The notes beneath the pieces were generated by a model. It did no database searches. It saw nothing but the letters and a program-made list of their open reading frames with translations, and was not told where the DNA came from. Of a stretch of DNA of 64,000 nucleotides, positions 12,481-24,271 are shown piece by piece; position 1 is the stretch's first letter; each line of letters starts with the position of its first letter. The DNA is taken from positions 1,550,001-1,614,000 of the forward strand of contig CAWUCO010000291.1 of the NCBI GenBank assembly GCA_963920705.1, written 5' to 3'. A program made the position numbers and the translations under genes. Origin of the DNA: Odiellus spinosus (lineage: Eukaryota; Arthropoda; Arachnida; Opiliones; Phalangiidae).

Positions 12481-15400
12481 GTCCTCCAATTTTTTTTAAG
12501 TTTGGCATGCTCAATGTTTTTTTAAAGTTTGGCATCCCCCATTTTTTTTTAAGTTTGGATTCTCCAAGTTTTTTTTTTTTTAAGTTGGCATCCTTCATGT
12601 TTTTTTTTAAGTTTGGCATCATCCATTTTTTTAAGTTTGGCATCCTCCATGTTTTTTAAAGTTTGGCATCCTCCATGTTTTTTAACTTTGCCATGCTCCA
12701 CGATTTTTTATAAGTTTGGCATCCTTCTTGTTTTTTTTTAAGTTTGGCATCCTCCATATTTTTTTAAGTTTGGGTTCCTCCATATTTTTTTTAAGTTTGT
12801 CATGCTCCTTTTTTTTAAGCTTGGCATCCTCCATGTTTTTTTAACTTTGGCATCCTCCATGTTTTTTTTTTAAGTTTGGCATCCTCCATGTTTTTTTAAC
12901 TTTGGCATGTTCCATATTTTTTTAAGTTAGTCATCCTCCATGTTTTTTTAACTTTGGCATGTTCCATATTTTTTTTTAAGTTTGGCATGCTTTATGTTTT
13001 TTTTAATTTTGGCATCCTTCATTTTTTAAGTTTGGCATGCTCCATAATTTTTTTTTAAGCTTGCATCCTCAATTTTTTTTAAAGTTTTTCATGCTTCATT
13101 TTTTTTATATTTGGGATCCCCCATTTTTTTAAGATTGGCATGCTCCATGCTTTTTTTTTTAAGTTTGGCATCCTCCATGTTTTTTTTAAGTTTGGCATCC
13201 ACGTTGTTTTTTAAGCTTGGCATCCCCCATTTTTTTTAAGTTTGGCATCCTCCATATTTTTTTAAGTTTGGCATGCTCCATGTTTTTTTAAGTTTGGCAT
13301 CCACCATGTTTTTTAAGCTTGCATCCTCCATGTTTTTTAACTTTGGCATCCTCCATGTTTTTTTTAAGTTTGCCATAATCCATGTTTTTTAAACTTTGGC
13401 GTACTCCAAGTTTTTTTTTTTAAGTTTGGCATGCTTTATGTTTTTTTTAAGTTTGGCATCCCCATTTTTTAAGTTTGGCATGCTCCATAATTTTTTTTTT
13501 AAGTTTGCATATTCAATTTTTTTTTAAATTTTGTCATGCTTCATGTTTTTTTTTATAGTTGGCAACTCCCATTTTTTTAAGTTTGGCATGGTCCATGTTT
13601 TTTTTAACTTTGGCATGTTCCATATTTTTTTAAGTTTGGCATCCTCTATGTTTTTTTAGCTTTGGCGTCCTCCAAGTTTTTTTAAGTTTGCCATGCTTCA
13701 TTTTTTTTATATTTGGGATCCCCCATTTTTTTAAGATTGGCATGCTCCATGTTTTTTTTTAAGTTTGGCATCTTCCATGTTTATTTTTAAGTTTGGCATC
13801 CACCATGTTTTTTAAGCTTGGCATCCCCCATTTTTTTTAAGTTTGGCATCTTCCATATTTTTTTAAGTTTGGCATCCTCAATGTTTTTTTTTTTAAGTTT
13901 ACCATCCTACTTGTTTTTTTTAACTTTGGCATCGTCCATATTTTTTTTAAGTTTGGCATGCTTCGGTTTTTGTTAAGTTTGGCATGCTCCATGTTTTTAT
14001 ATTTGGCATCCCCCATTTTTTTAAGTTTGGTATCCTCCAAGTTTTTTTTTAAATTTGGCATCCCCCATTATTTTAAGTTTGGCATCCTACAAGTTTTTTT
14101 TTTAAATTTGGCATCCTCCAAGTTTTTTTAACTTTGGCATCCTTCATGTTTTTTTTTAAGTTTGGCATCCTCCATGTTTTTTTAAGTTTGGCATCCTCCA
14201 TGTTTTTTTTAACTTTGGCATCCTCCATGTTTTTTTTTAAGTCTGGCATCCCATTTTTTTTAAGTTTGGCATCCTCCATGTTTTTTTAACTTTGGCATCC
14301 TTCATGTTTTTTTTTAAGTTTGGCATCCTCCATGTTTTTTTAAGTTTGGCATCCTCCATGTTTTTTTTAACTTTGGCATCCTCCATGTTTTTTTTTAAGT
14401 TTGGCATGCTCCATGTTTTTTTTAAGTTTGGCATCCCCCATTTTTTAAGTTTGGCATCCACCATGTTTTTTAAGCTTGGCATCCCCCATTTTTTTTAAGT
14501 TTGGATTCTCCAAGTTTTTTTTTAAGTGTGGCATAATTCATGTTTTTTTTTAAGTTTGGCATCATCCATTTTTTTAAGTTTGGCATCCTCCATGTTTTTT
14601 TAAAGTTTGGCATCCTCCATGTTTTTTAACTTTGGCATGCTCCATGTTTTTTTTAAGTTTTTCATGCTCTATGTTTTTTTAAGTTTGGCATCCTTCGTGT
14701 TTTTTTAATTTTGGCACCCCCATTTTTTTAGTTTGGCATGCTCCATGTTTTTTTTTAAGTTTGACATCCTTCTTGTTTTTTTAAGTTTGGCATCCTCCAT
14801 ATTTTTTTTAGTTTGGCATGCTCCATGTTTTTTTAAGTTTGGCATCCTACATATTTTTTAACTTTGGCATGCTGCAATTTTTTTTTTTAAGTTTGGCATC
14901 CTCCATGTTTTTAAACTTTGGCATGTTGCATACTTTTTTAAGTTTGGCAACCTCCATGTTTTTTAACTTTGGCGTCCTCCAAGTTTTTTTTAAGTTTGGC
15001 ATGCTTCATGTTTTTTTAAGTTTGGCATCCGCCATGATTTTTTTAAGATTGGCATCCTCATTTTTTTTAAGTTTGGCATCCTCCATATTTTTTTAAGTTT
15101 GGCATGCTCCATGTTTTTTTTCTAAGTTTGGCATCCTCCATATTTTTTTAAGTTTGGCATCCTCCATATTTTTTTTTAAGTTTGGCATCCTCCATGTTTT
15201 TTTAACTTTGGCATCCTCCATGTTTTTTTTAACTTTGGCATCCTCCATGTTTTTTTTTAAGTTTGGCATCCTCCATGTTTTTAAACTTTGGCGTCCTCCA
15301 TGTTTTTTAAACTTTGGCATGTTCCATATTTTTTTAACTTTGGCGTCCTCCAAGTTTTTTTAAGTTTGGCATCCCCTATTTTTTAAGTTTGGTATGCTCC

Positions 15401-16539
15401 ATAATTTTTTTTAAGTTTGGCATCCTCAATTTTTTTTAAGTTTGTCATGCTTCATGTTTTTTTTATATTTGGCATCCTCCATGTTTTTAAACTTTGGCAT
15501 CCTCCATGTTTTTTTAACTTTGGCGTCCCCCAAGTTTTTTTAAGTTTGGCATGCTCCATGTTTTTTTAGCTTTGGCATGATCCATGTTTTGTTTTAAGTC
15601 TGGCATCCTTCATGTTTTTTTTTTAAGTTTGGCATCCTCCATGTTTTTTTTAAGTTTGGCATCCTCCATGTTTGTTTTTAAGTTTGGCATGCTCCATGTT
15701 TTTTTTTAAGTTTGTAATTGTCCATGTTTTTTTAAGTTTGGCTTGCTTCATGTTTTATTTTTAAATTTTGCATTCTCCATGTTTTTTTAAGTTTGGCATT
15801 CTCCATGTTTTTTTTTAAGTTTGGCATCCTCCATATTTTTTAAGTTTGGCATTATCCATGTTTTTTTTAATTTGGCATCCTCCATGTTTTTTTTTTAAGT
15901 TTGTAATCCTCTATGTTTTTTTAAGTTTGGCATCCTCCATGTTTTTTTTAAGTTTGGCATCCTAAATATGTTTTTAAAGTTTGGCATCCTCCATATTTAA
16001 TTAACTTTGGCATCCTCCATGTTTTTTATTAAGTTTGGCATCCTCCATTTTTTTTAAGTTTGGCATCATCCATGTTTTTTTTAAGTTTGGCATGCTCCAT
16101 GTTTTTTTTTAATTTTGCATCCTCCATGTTTTTTTTTTAAATTTGTAATCATCCATGTTTTTTTTTAAGTTTGGCATGCTCCATGTTTTTTTAAGTTTTA
16201 CATTCCCATATTTTTTTTAAGTTTGGCATGCTCCATGTTTTTTTAAGTTTTACAATCCCATATTTTTTAAGTTTAGCATGCTCCACGTTTTTTTAAGTTT
16301 GGCATCCTCCATGTTTTTTTAAGTTTGTAATCCTTCACGTTTTTTTTTTAATTTTGGCATGCTCCATGTTTTTTTTAAGTTTGTTATCCTCCATGTTTTT
16401 TTAAGTTTGGCATCCTCCATGTTTTTTTTTTAAGTTTGGCATCCTAAATATGTTTTTAAAGTTTGGCATACTCCATATTTATTTAACTTTGGCATCCTCC
16501 ATGTTTTTTTTTTAAGTATGTCATCCTCCATTTTTATTT
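12481..16539 (-). repeat. Satellite array between the 5.45-kb copy and the inverted repeat
   Basis: Monomers like those of the preceding blocks up to about 15600. After that, variants typical of the central region appear, such as TTTGTAATCCTCC, TTTTGTTTTAAGTCTGGC and CCTAAATATGTTTTTAAAG. This change marks the passage from one monomer-variant neighbourhood to another. No gene-like sequence was seen. Confidence 0.85.
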
Positions 16540-17213
16540 AAGTTTGGCATCCTCCATGTTTTTAACTTTCGCGTCGTCCATGTTTTTTATCTTTGGCATC
16601 CTAAAGTTTTATTTACAGTCTGGTATCCTCCATGTTTTTTAAGTTTGGCATCATCCATGTTTTTTTTAGTTTGGCATGCTCCATGTTTTTTTTTAATTTG
16701 GCATCCTCCATGTTTTTTTTAAGTTTGGCATCCTAAATATGTTTTTAAAGTTTGGCATCCTCCATGTTTTTTTAAGTTTGTAATCCTTCATGTTTTTTTT
16801 TTTAAGTTTGGCATGCTAAACGTTTTTTTTTAAGTTTAGCATGCTCCATGTTTTTTTAGTTTGGTATCATTCATGTTTTTTTAGTTTGGTATCATTCATG
16901 TTTTTTAAGTTTGGCTTGCTTCATGTTATATTTTTAAATTTCGCATGCTCCATGTGTTTTTTAAGTTTGTAATCATCCATGTTTTTTTTTTAATTTTTAA
17001 ACCTCAATGTTTTTTTAAGTTTGGCATCCTCCTAGTTTTTTTTAAGTTTAGCATCCTCCATGTTCTTTTTTAAGTTTGGCATGCTCCATGTTTTTTTTTT
17101 AAGTTTGGCATCCTCCATGTTTTTAAAGTTAGGCATTATCCATGTTTTTTTAAGTTTGGCATACTCCATTTTTTTTTAATTTGGCATCCTCCATGTTTTT
17201 TTTTAAGTTTGTA
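16540..17213 (-). repeat. Left arm of a long inverted repeat
   Basis: The order of variant monomers here is mirrored on the opposite strand at 18931-19575. Shared landmarks in order are ACTTTCGCG, the ACAGTCTGG monomer, CCTAAATATGTTTTTAAAG, GGTATCATTCATG, TTGCTTCATG, the TTTTTAAACCTCAATG monomer, CATCCTCCTAG and GTTAGGCATTATCC. The arm ends within a base or two of the strand switch at 17213. Confidence 0.85.
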
Positions 17214-17225
17214 AGCCAAACTTAA
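17203..17225. repeat. Strand-switch junction, T-rich to A-rich
   Basis: TTAAGTTTG at 17203-17211 and its reverse complement CAAACTTAA at 17217-17225 flank the five-base spacer TAAGC. To the left every monomer is T-rich on top, and to the right every monomer is A-rich on top. The T-side monomer is cut after TTTGTAA, where the homologous arm continues TCCTCC, so this is a breakpoint and not an ordinary monomer edge. Confidence 0.9.
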
Positions 17226-18930
17226 AAAAACATGGAGCATGCCAAACTTAAAAAAAAACATGGAGGATGCCAAACTTAAAAAAACATGGAGCATGCCAAA
17301 CTTTAAAAAATATGGAGGATGCCAAACTTAAAAAAAAACATGGAGGATGCCAAACTAAAAAAAACATGAAGGATGCCAGACTTAAAACAAAACATGGAGA
17401 ATGCCAATATTAAAAAAAAAACATGGAGCATGCCAATGTTAAAAAAAAACATGGAGGATGCCAAACTTAAAAAACATGGGGGATGCCAAACTTAAAAAAA
17501 CACATGGAGTATGCCAATTATAAAAATAAAACATGAAGCAAGCCAAACTTAAAAAACGTGGAGCATGCCAAATTAAAAAAAAAACATGGAGGATGTCAAA
17601 CTTAAAAAAACGTGGAGCATGCAAAACTTAAAAAAATATGGAGGATACCAAACTTAAAAAAAACATGGAGCATGCCAAACTTAAAAAAAAACAATGGAGC
17701 AAGCCAAATTTAAAAAAACATGGAGCATGCCAAACTTAAAAAACACGGATGATGCCAGACTTAAAACAAAACATGGAGGCCAATCTTAAAAAAAAAAACG
17801 TGGAGCAAGCCAAACTTAAAAAAACATGGAGCATGCCAAACTTAAAAAAACATGGAGTATGACAAACTTAAAAAAAACATGGAGGAGGCCAAACTTAAAA
17901 AAAAAACATGGAGCATGCCAAACTTTAAAAAATATGGAGGATGATAAACTTAAACAAAAAAGATGGAGATGCCAAACTTAAAAAAAATATGGAGCATGCC
18001 AAACTTAAAAAAACATGGAGGATGCCAAACTAAAAAAAACACGAAGGATGCCAGACTTAAAACAAAACATGGAGCATGCCAATATTAAAAAAAAAACATG
18101 GAGCATGCCAATGTTAAAAAAAAAACATGGAGGATGCCAAACTTAAAAAAAAACATGAAGGATTACAAACTTAAAAAAACATGGGGGATGCCAATCTTAA
18201 ACAAAAAACATATATAACATGCCAAATATAAAAATAAAACATGAAGCAAGCCAAACTTAAAAAAACATGGAGGATGCCAATGTTAAAAAAAAAAACATGG
18301 AGCATGCCAATGTTAAAAAAAACATGGAGGATGCCAAACTTAAAAAAAACATGAAGGATTACAAACTTAAAAAAACATGGAGGATGCCAATCTTAAAAAA
18401 AACACATGGAGCATGCCAAATATAAAAATAAAACATGAAGCAAGCCAAACTTAAAAAAACATGGAGGATGCCAAACTTAAAAAAAAACGTGGAGCATGCC
18501 AAACTTAAAAAAATATGGAGGATGCCAAACTTAAAAAAAAAAACATTTAGGCCAATCTTAAAAAAAACGTGGAGCAAGCCAAACTTAAAAAAACCTGGAG
18601 CATGCCAAACTTAAAAAAAAACATGAAGGATGCCAGACTTAAAACAAAACATGGAGCATGCCAATGTTAAAAAAAACATGGAGGATGCCAAACTTAAAAA
18701 AAAATGAAGGATTACAAACTTAAAAAAACATGGAGGATGCCAATCTTAAAAAAACGAGGAGCATGCCAAACTTAAAAAAAATGGAGGATGCCAAACTTAA
18801 AAAAAACATGGAATATGCCAAACTTAAAAAAACATATAAATATGGAGGATGCCAAACTTTAAAAACATATTTAGGATGCCAAACTTAAAAAAAAACATGG
18901 ATGATGCCAAACTTAAAAAAACATGGAGGA

Positions 18931-19575
18931 TTACAAACTTAAAAAAAACATGGAGGATGCCAAATTAAAAAAACATGGAGCATGCTAAACTTAAAAAACA
19001 TGGATAATGCCTAACTTTAAAAACATGGAGGATGCCAAACTTAAAAAAAAACATGGAGCATGCCAAACTTAAAAAAAACATGGAGGATGCTAAACTTAAA
19101 AAAAACTAGGAGGATGCCAAACTTAAAAAAACATTGAGGTTTAAAAATTAAAAAAAAACATGGATGATTACAAACTTAAAAAACACATGGAGCATGCCAA
19201 ATTTAAAAATAAAACATGAAGCAAGCCAAACTTAAAAAAACATGGATGATACCAAACTAAAAAACAAGGAGCATGCTAAACTTAAAAAAAGCGTGGAGCA
19301 TGCCAAACTTAAAAAATCATGAAGAATTACAAACTTAAAAAAACATGGAGGATGCCAAACTTTAAAAACATATTTAGGATGCCAAACTTTAAAAAAAACA
19401 TGGAGGATGCCAAATTAAAAAAAAAACATGGAGCATGCCAAACTTAAAAAAAACATGGATGATGCCAAACTTAAAAAACATGGAGGATACCAGACTGTAA
19501 ATAAAACATGTGGGATGCCAAAGATAAAAAACATGGAGGACGCGAAAGTTAAAAAACATGGAGGATGCCAACTTA
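18931..19575 (+). repeat. Right arm of the long inverted repeat
   Basis: Reverse-complement partner of 16540-17213, colinear over about 650 bp with small length differences. The two arms are separated by 1.7 kb of A-rich satellite (17214-18930), so single-stranded DNA here could fold into a large hairpin. Confidence 0.85.
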
Positions 19576-19683
19576 AAAAAAATGGGGGATGCCATTTTAA
19601 AAAACATGGTGGTGCCATACTTAAAAAACATGGAGGATGCCAAAGTTAAAAAAACATGGTTGACGCCAAACTAAAATAAAAAC
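19575..19683 (+). repeat. Inverted fragment matching block 1
   Basis: Reverse complement of a monomer series found near 1458-1690 and again near 7900-8130. The shared marks are a monomer lacking part of its core (GCCATTTTAAAAAACATGG), GGTGGTGCCATAC and the AAACTAAAATAAAAAC linker. The fragment ends exactly where the strand flips back to T-rich on top. It shows that blocks 1 and 2 share ancestry in opposite orientation. Confidence 0.75.
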
Positions 19684-19795
19684 AAGTTTGGCATCCTCCA
19701 TATTTTTTAAGTTAGGCATCATCCATGTTTTTTTAAGTTTGAAATCCTCCTAGTTTTTTTTAAGTTTGGCATCCTAAATGTTTTTTTTTAAGTTT

Positions 19796-21210
19796 GGCAT
19801 GCTCCATGTTTTTTTTTTAAGTTTGGCATCCTCCATGTTTTTAAAGTTAGGCATCATCCATGTTTTTTTTAAGTTTGGCATGCTCCATGTTTTAATTTAA
19901 ATTTGTAATCCTCCATGTTTTTTTTTAAGTTTGGCATCCTAAATATGTTTTTAAAGTTTGGCATCCTCCATATTTTTTTAACTTTGGCATCCTCCATGTT
20001 TTTTTTTAAGTTTGGCATCCTCCATTTTTTTAAGTTTTGCATGCTCCATTTTTTTTTACAGTCTGGTATCCTCCATGTTTTTTAAGTTTGGCATAATCCA
20101 TGTTTTTTTTAAGTTTGGCATGCTCCATGTTTTTTTTTTTAATTTGACATCCTCCATGTTTTAATTTAAATTTGTAATCCTCCATGTTTTTTTTTAAGTT
20201 TGGCATGCTCCACGTTTTTTTAAGTTTGGCATCCTCCATGTTTTTTTAAGTTTGTAATCCTTCATGTTTTTTTTTTTTTAATTTTGGCATCCTCCATGTT
20301 TTTTTAAGTTTGTAATCCTTCATGTTTTTTTTTAATTTTGGCATCCTCCATGGTTTTTTAACTTTGGCATGATCCATGTTTTGTTTTAAGTCTGCCATCC
20401 TTCATGTTTTTTTTTAAATTTGGCATGCTCCATGTTTTTTTAAGTTTGGCTTGCTCCACGTTTTTTTTAAGATTGGCCTCAATGTTTGGCATCCTCCATA
20501 TCTTTTTTAAGTTTGGCATGCTCCACGTTTTTTTTTAAGTTTGGCATCCTCCATTTTTTTTAAGTTTGGCTTGCTTCATGTTTTATTTTTAAATTTGGCA
20601 TGCTGGTGTGTTTTTTTTAAGTTTGGATCCTCCATATTTTTTAAGTTAGGCATCATCCATGTTTTTTAAGTTTGGCATCCTCCATGTTTTTTTTAAGTTT
20701 GGCATCCTAAATATGTTTTTAAAGTTTGGCATCCTCCATATTTTTTAAGTTTGGCATGCTCCATATTTTTTTTAAGTTTGGCATCCTCCATGTTTTTTAA
20801 CTTTGGCATCCTCCATGTTTTTTTTAAGTTTGGCATCCTCCGTGTCTTTTTTAAGTTTGGCATCCTCCATGTTTTTTAACTTTGGCATCCTCCATGTTTT
20901 TTTTAAGTTTGGCATCATCCGTGTCTTTTTTAAGTTGGGCATGCTCCATGTTTTTTTTTTAAGTTTGGCATCCTCCATGTTTTTTTTTTTAATTTGGCAT
21001 CCTAAATATGTTTTTAAAGTTTGGCATCCTCCATATTTTTTTAAGTTTGGCATCCTCCGTGTCTTTTTTAAGTTTGGCATGCTCCATGTTTTTTTTTTAA
21101 GTTTGGCATCCTCCATGTTTTTTTATATTTGGCATCCTCCGTGTCTTTTTTAAGTTTGGCATCCTCCATGTTTTTTTTTTTAATTTGGCATCCTCCATGA
21201 TTTTTTAAGT
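19796..21210 (-). repeat. 1.4-kb tandem unit, copy 1
   Basis: Repeated from about 21211 at a constant offset of 1415, including unusual monomers such as GCATGCTGGTGTG and GATTGGCCTCAATG. Only a handful of base differences were seen over the copy (for example CTGCCATCC against CTGGCATCC), so the duplication is very recent or homogenised. Confidence 0.88.
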
Positions 21211-22665
21211 TTGGCATGCTCCATGTTTTTTTTAAGTTTGGCATCCTCCATGTTTTTAAAGTTAGGCATCATCCATGTTTTTTTTAAGTTTGGCATGCTC
21301 CATGTTTTAATTTAAATTTGTAATCCTCCATGTTTTTTTTTAAGTTTGGCATCCTAAATATGTTTTTAAAGTTTGGCATCCTCCATATTTTTTTAACTTT
21401 GGCATCCTCCATGTTTTTTTTTAAGTTTGGCATCCTCCATTTTTTTAAGTTTTGCATGCTCCATTTTTTTTTACAGTCTGGTATCCTCCATGTTTTTTAA
21501 GTTTGGCATAATCCATGTTTTTTTTAAGTTTGGCATGCTCCATGTTTTTTTTTTTAATTTGACATCCTCCATGTTTTAATTTAAATTTGTAATCCTCCAT
21601 GTTTTTTTTTAAGTTTGGCATGCTCCACGTTTTTTTAAGTTTGGCATCCTCCATGTTTTTTTAAGTTTGTAATCCTTCATGTTTTTTTTTTTTAATTTTG
21701 GCATCCTCCATGTTATTTTAAGTTTGTAATCCTTCATGTTTTTTTTTAATTTTGGCATCCTCCATGGTTTTTTAACTTTGGCATGATCCATGTTTTGTTT
21801 TAAGTCTGGCATCCTTCATGTTTTTTTTTAAATTTGGCATGCTCCATGTTTTTTTAAGTTTGGCTTGCTCCACGTTTTTTTTAAGATTGGCCTCAATGTT
21901 TGGCATCCTCCATATCTTTTTTAAGTTTGGCATGCTCCACGTTTTTTTTTAAGTTTGGCATCCTCCATTTTTTTTAAGTTTGGCTTGCTTCATGTTTTAT
22001 TTTTAAATTTGGCATGCTGGTGTGTTTTTTTTAAGTTTGGATCCTCCATATTTTTTAAGTTAGGCATCATCCATGTTTTTTAAGTTTGGCATCCTCCATG
22101 TTTTTTTTTAAGTTTGGCATCCTAAATATGTTTTTAAAGTTTGGCATCCTCCATATTTTTTAAGTTTGGCATGCTCCATATTTTTTTTAAGTTTGGCATC
22201 CTCCATGTTTTTTAACTTTGGCATCCTCCATGTTTTTTTTAAGTTTGGCATCCTCCGTGTCTTTTTTAAGTTTGGCATCCTCCATGTTTTTTAACTTTGG
22301 CATCCTCCATGTTTTTTTTAAGTTTGGCATCATCCGTGTCTTTTTTAAGTTGGGCATGCTCCATGTTTTTTTTTTAAGTTTGGCATCCTCCATGTTTTTT
22401 TTTTTAATTTGGCATCCTAAATATGTTTTTAAAGTTTGGCATCCTCCATATTTTTTTAAGTTTGGCATCCTCCGTGTCTTTTTTAAGTTTGGCATGCTCC
22501 ATGTTTTTTTTTTAAGTTTGGCATCCTCCATGTTTTTTTATATTTGGCATCCTCCGTGTCTTTTTTAAGTTTGGCATCCTCCATGTTTTTTTTTTTAATT
22601 TGGCATCCTCCATGATTTTTTAAGTTTGGCATGCTCCATGTTTTTTTTAAGTTTGGCATCCTCCA
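21211..22665 (-). repeat. 1.4-kb tandem unit, copy 2
   Basis: Directly follows copy 1 with no spacer. It runs slightly past one unit length before the monomer order diverges at a TTTTAACTTGGCATCATCC monomer. Confidence 0.88.
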
Positions 22666-23535
22666 TGTTTTTTTAACTTGGCATCATCCATGTTTTTTTT
22701 TAAGTTTGGCATGCTCCATTTTTTTTTTAATTTAGCATGCTCCTTGTTTTTTTTTAAGTTTGGCATCCTCCATGTTTTTTTAAGTTTGGCATCCTCCATG
22801 TTTTTTTAAGCTTGGCATGCTTCTTGTTTTATTTTTAAATTTGGCTTGATTCTTGTTTTATTTTTAAATTTGGCATGCTCCATGTGTTTTTTATTAAGTT
22901 TGTAATCATCCATGTTTTTTTTTTTTAATTTTTATCCCTCAATGTTTTTAAGTTTGGCATGCTCCATGTTTTTTTAAGTTTGGCATCCTCCTACTTTTTT
23001 TAAGTTTGGCATCCTCCATGTTTTTTTAAGTTTGGCATGCTCCCTTTTTTTTTAAGTTTGGCATCCTCCATGTTTTTAAAGTTACGCATCATCCATGTTT
23101 TTTTTAAGTTCGTCATTCTCAATGTTTTTTTAATTTGGAATCCTCTTTGTTTTTTTAAGTTTGTAATCCTCCATGTTTTTTTAAGTTTGGCATCGTCCAT
23201 GTTTTTTTTTTAAGTTTGGCATCCTAAATATGTTTTTAAAGTTTGGAATCCTCCATATTTTTTTAACTTTGGCATGCTCCTTGTTTTTTTTTAAGTTTGG
23301 CATCCTCTATGTTTTTTAAGTTTGGCTTGCTTCTTGTTTTATTTTTAAATTTGGATTGCTTATTGTTTTATTTTTAAATTTGTCATGCTCCATGTGTTTT
23401 TAAGTTTGGCATCCTCCTAGTTTTTTTTTTAAGTTTGGCATCCTCCATGTTTTTTTTTAAGTTTGGCATGCTCCATGTTTTTTTTTAGGTTTGGCATCCT
23501 CCATGTTTTTAAAGTTAGGCATCCTCCATGTTTTT

Positions 23536-23836
23536 TTTAAGTTTGGCATCCTAAATATGTTTTTAAAGTTTGGCATCCTCCATATTTTTTTAACTTTGGC
23601 ATCCTCCATGTTTTTTTTTTAAGTTTGGCATAATCCATTTTTTTTAAGTTTGGCATGCTCCATTTTTTTTTACAGTCTGGTATCCTCCATGTTTTTTAAG
23701 TTTGGCATAATCCATGTTTTTTTAAGTTTGGCAGGCTCAATGTTTTTTTTTAATTTGACATCCTCCATGTTTTAATTTAAATTTGTAATCCTCCATGTTT
23801 TTTTTTAATTTTGGCATCCTCCATGTTTTTTTAAGT
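23536..23836 (-). repeat. Left arm of a second inverted repeat
   Basis: About 300 bp mirrored at 23975-24271. Landmarks in order are CCTAAATATGTTTTTAAAG, the ACAGTCTGGTATCC monomer, GGCATAATCC, TTGACATCC and TTTTAATTTAAATTTG. Confidence 0.85.
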
Positions 23837-23974
23837 TAGTAATAATTCATGTTTGGAGGATGCCAAACTTTAAAAACATATTTAGGATGCCAAACTTAAA
23901 AAAAGCATGGATGATGCCAAACTTTAAAAACATGGAGGATGCCAAACTTAAAAAAAAAACATGGAGCATGCCAA

Positions 23975-24271
23975 ACTTAAAAAAAACATGGAGGATGCCA
24001 AACTTAAAAAAAAACATGGAGGATTACAAATTTAAATTAAAACATGGAGGATGTCAAATTAAAAAAAACATGGAGCATGCCAAACTTAAAAAAACATGGA
24101 TTATGCCAAACTTAAAAAACATGGAGGATACCAGACTGTAAAAAAATGGAGCATGCCAAACTTAAAAAAATGTAGGATGCCAAACTTAAAAAAAAAAACA
24201 TGGAGGATGCCAAAGTTAAAAAAATATGGAGGATGCCAAACTTTAAAAACATATTTAGGATGCCAAACTTA
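23975..24271 (+). repeat. Right arm of the second inverted repeat
   Basis: Reverse complement of 23536-23836, separated from it by only about 140 bp. The orientation switch at 23854/23855 lies inside this small loop, so the arrangement is close to a palindrome. Confidence 0.85.

Larger units (their letters stand above)
1..17212 (-). repeat. Satellite array block 1 (T-rich strand on top)
   Basis: Uninterrupted array of a roughly 25-30 bp unit. On this strand it reads AAGTTTGGCATCCTCCATG followed by a run of 5-10 T. Variants change the core (GGCATGCTCC, GGCATCCCCC, GGCGTCCTCC, TTGTCATGCTCC) or the linker (TTAACTTTGGC instead of TTAAGTTTGGC). No stretch over 300 bp escapes the pattern, so no gene is called. 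The unit is about one third G+C. The strand label refers to the A-rich consensus, which lies on the minus strand here. The block contains the longest duplication in the window. It also holds smaller ones, such as about 14110-14245 repeated at 14268-14403 and a CCTAAATATG-bearing stretch near 15957 repeated near 16439. Confidence 0.97.
17213..19683 (+). repeat. Satellite array block 2 (inverted, A-rich strand on top)
   Basis: About 2.5 kb of the same satellite in the opposite orientation. Within it a series with GCCAGACTTAAAACAAAAC, GCCAATATT and GCCAATGTT monomers near 17366 recurs near 18040 and, in part, near 18260-18360. Its right part is the second arm of the inverted repeat. Its last 110 bp belong to a different neighbourhood that is otherwise seen only in block 1. 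No gene was found. Confidence 0.95.
19684..23854 (-). repeat. Satellite array block 3 (T-rich strand on top)
   Basis: About 4.2 kb in the same orientation as block 1 but with the central-region monomers: CCTAAATATG, TTTGTAATCC, ACAGTCTGG, TTTTAATTTAAATTTG and CTCCGTGTC. Most of it is a tandem pair of 1.4-kb units. The block opens with AAGTTTGGCATCC directly against AAATAAAAAC and closes inside the monomer TAATAATTCATG. No gene-like sequence was seen. Confidence 0.95.
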
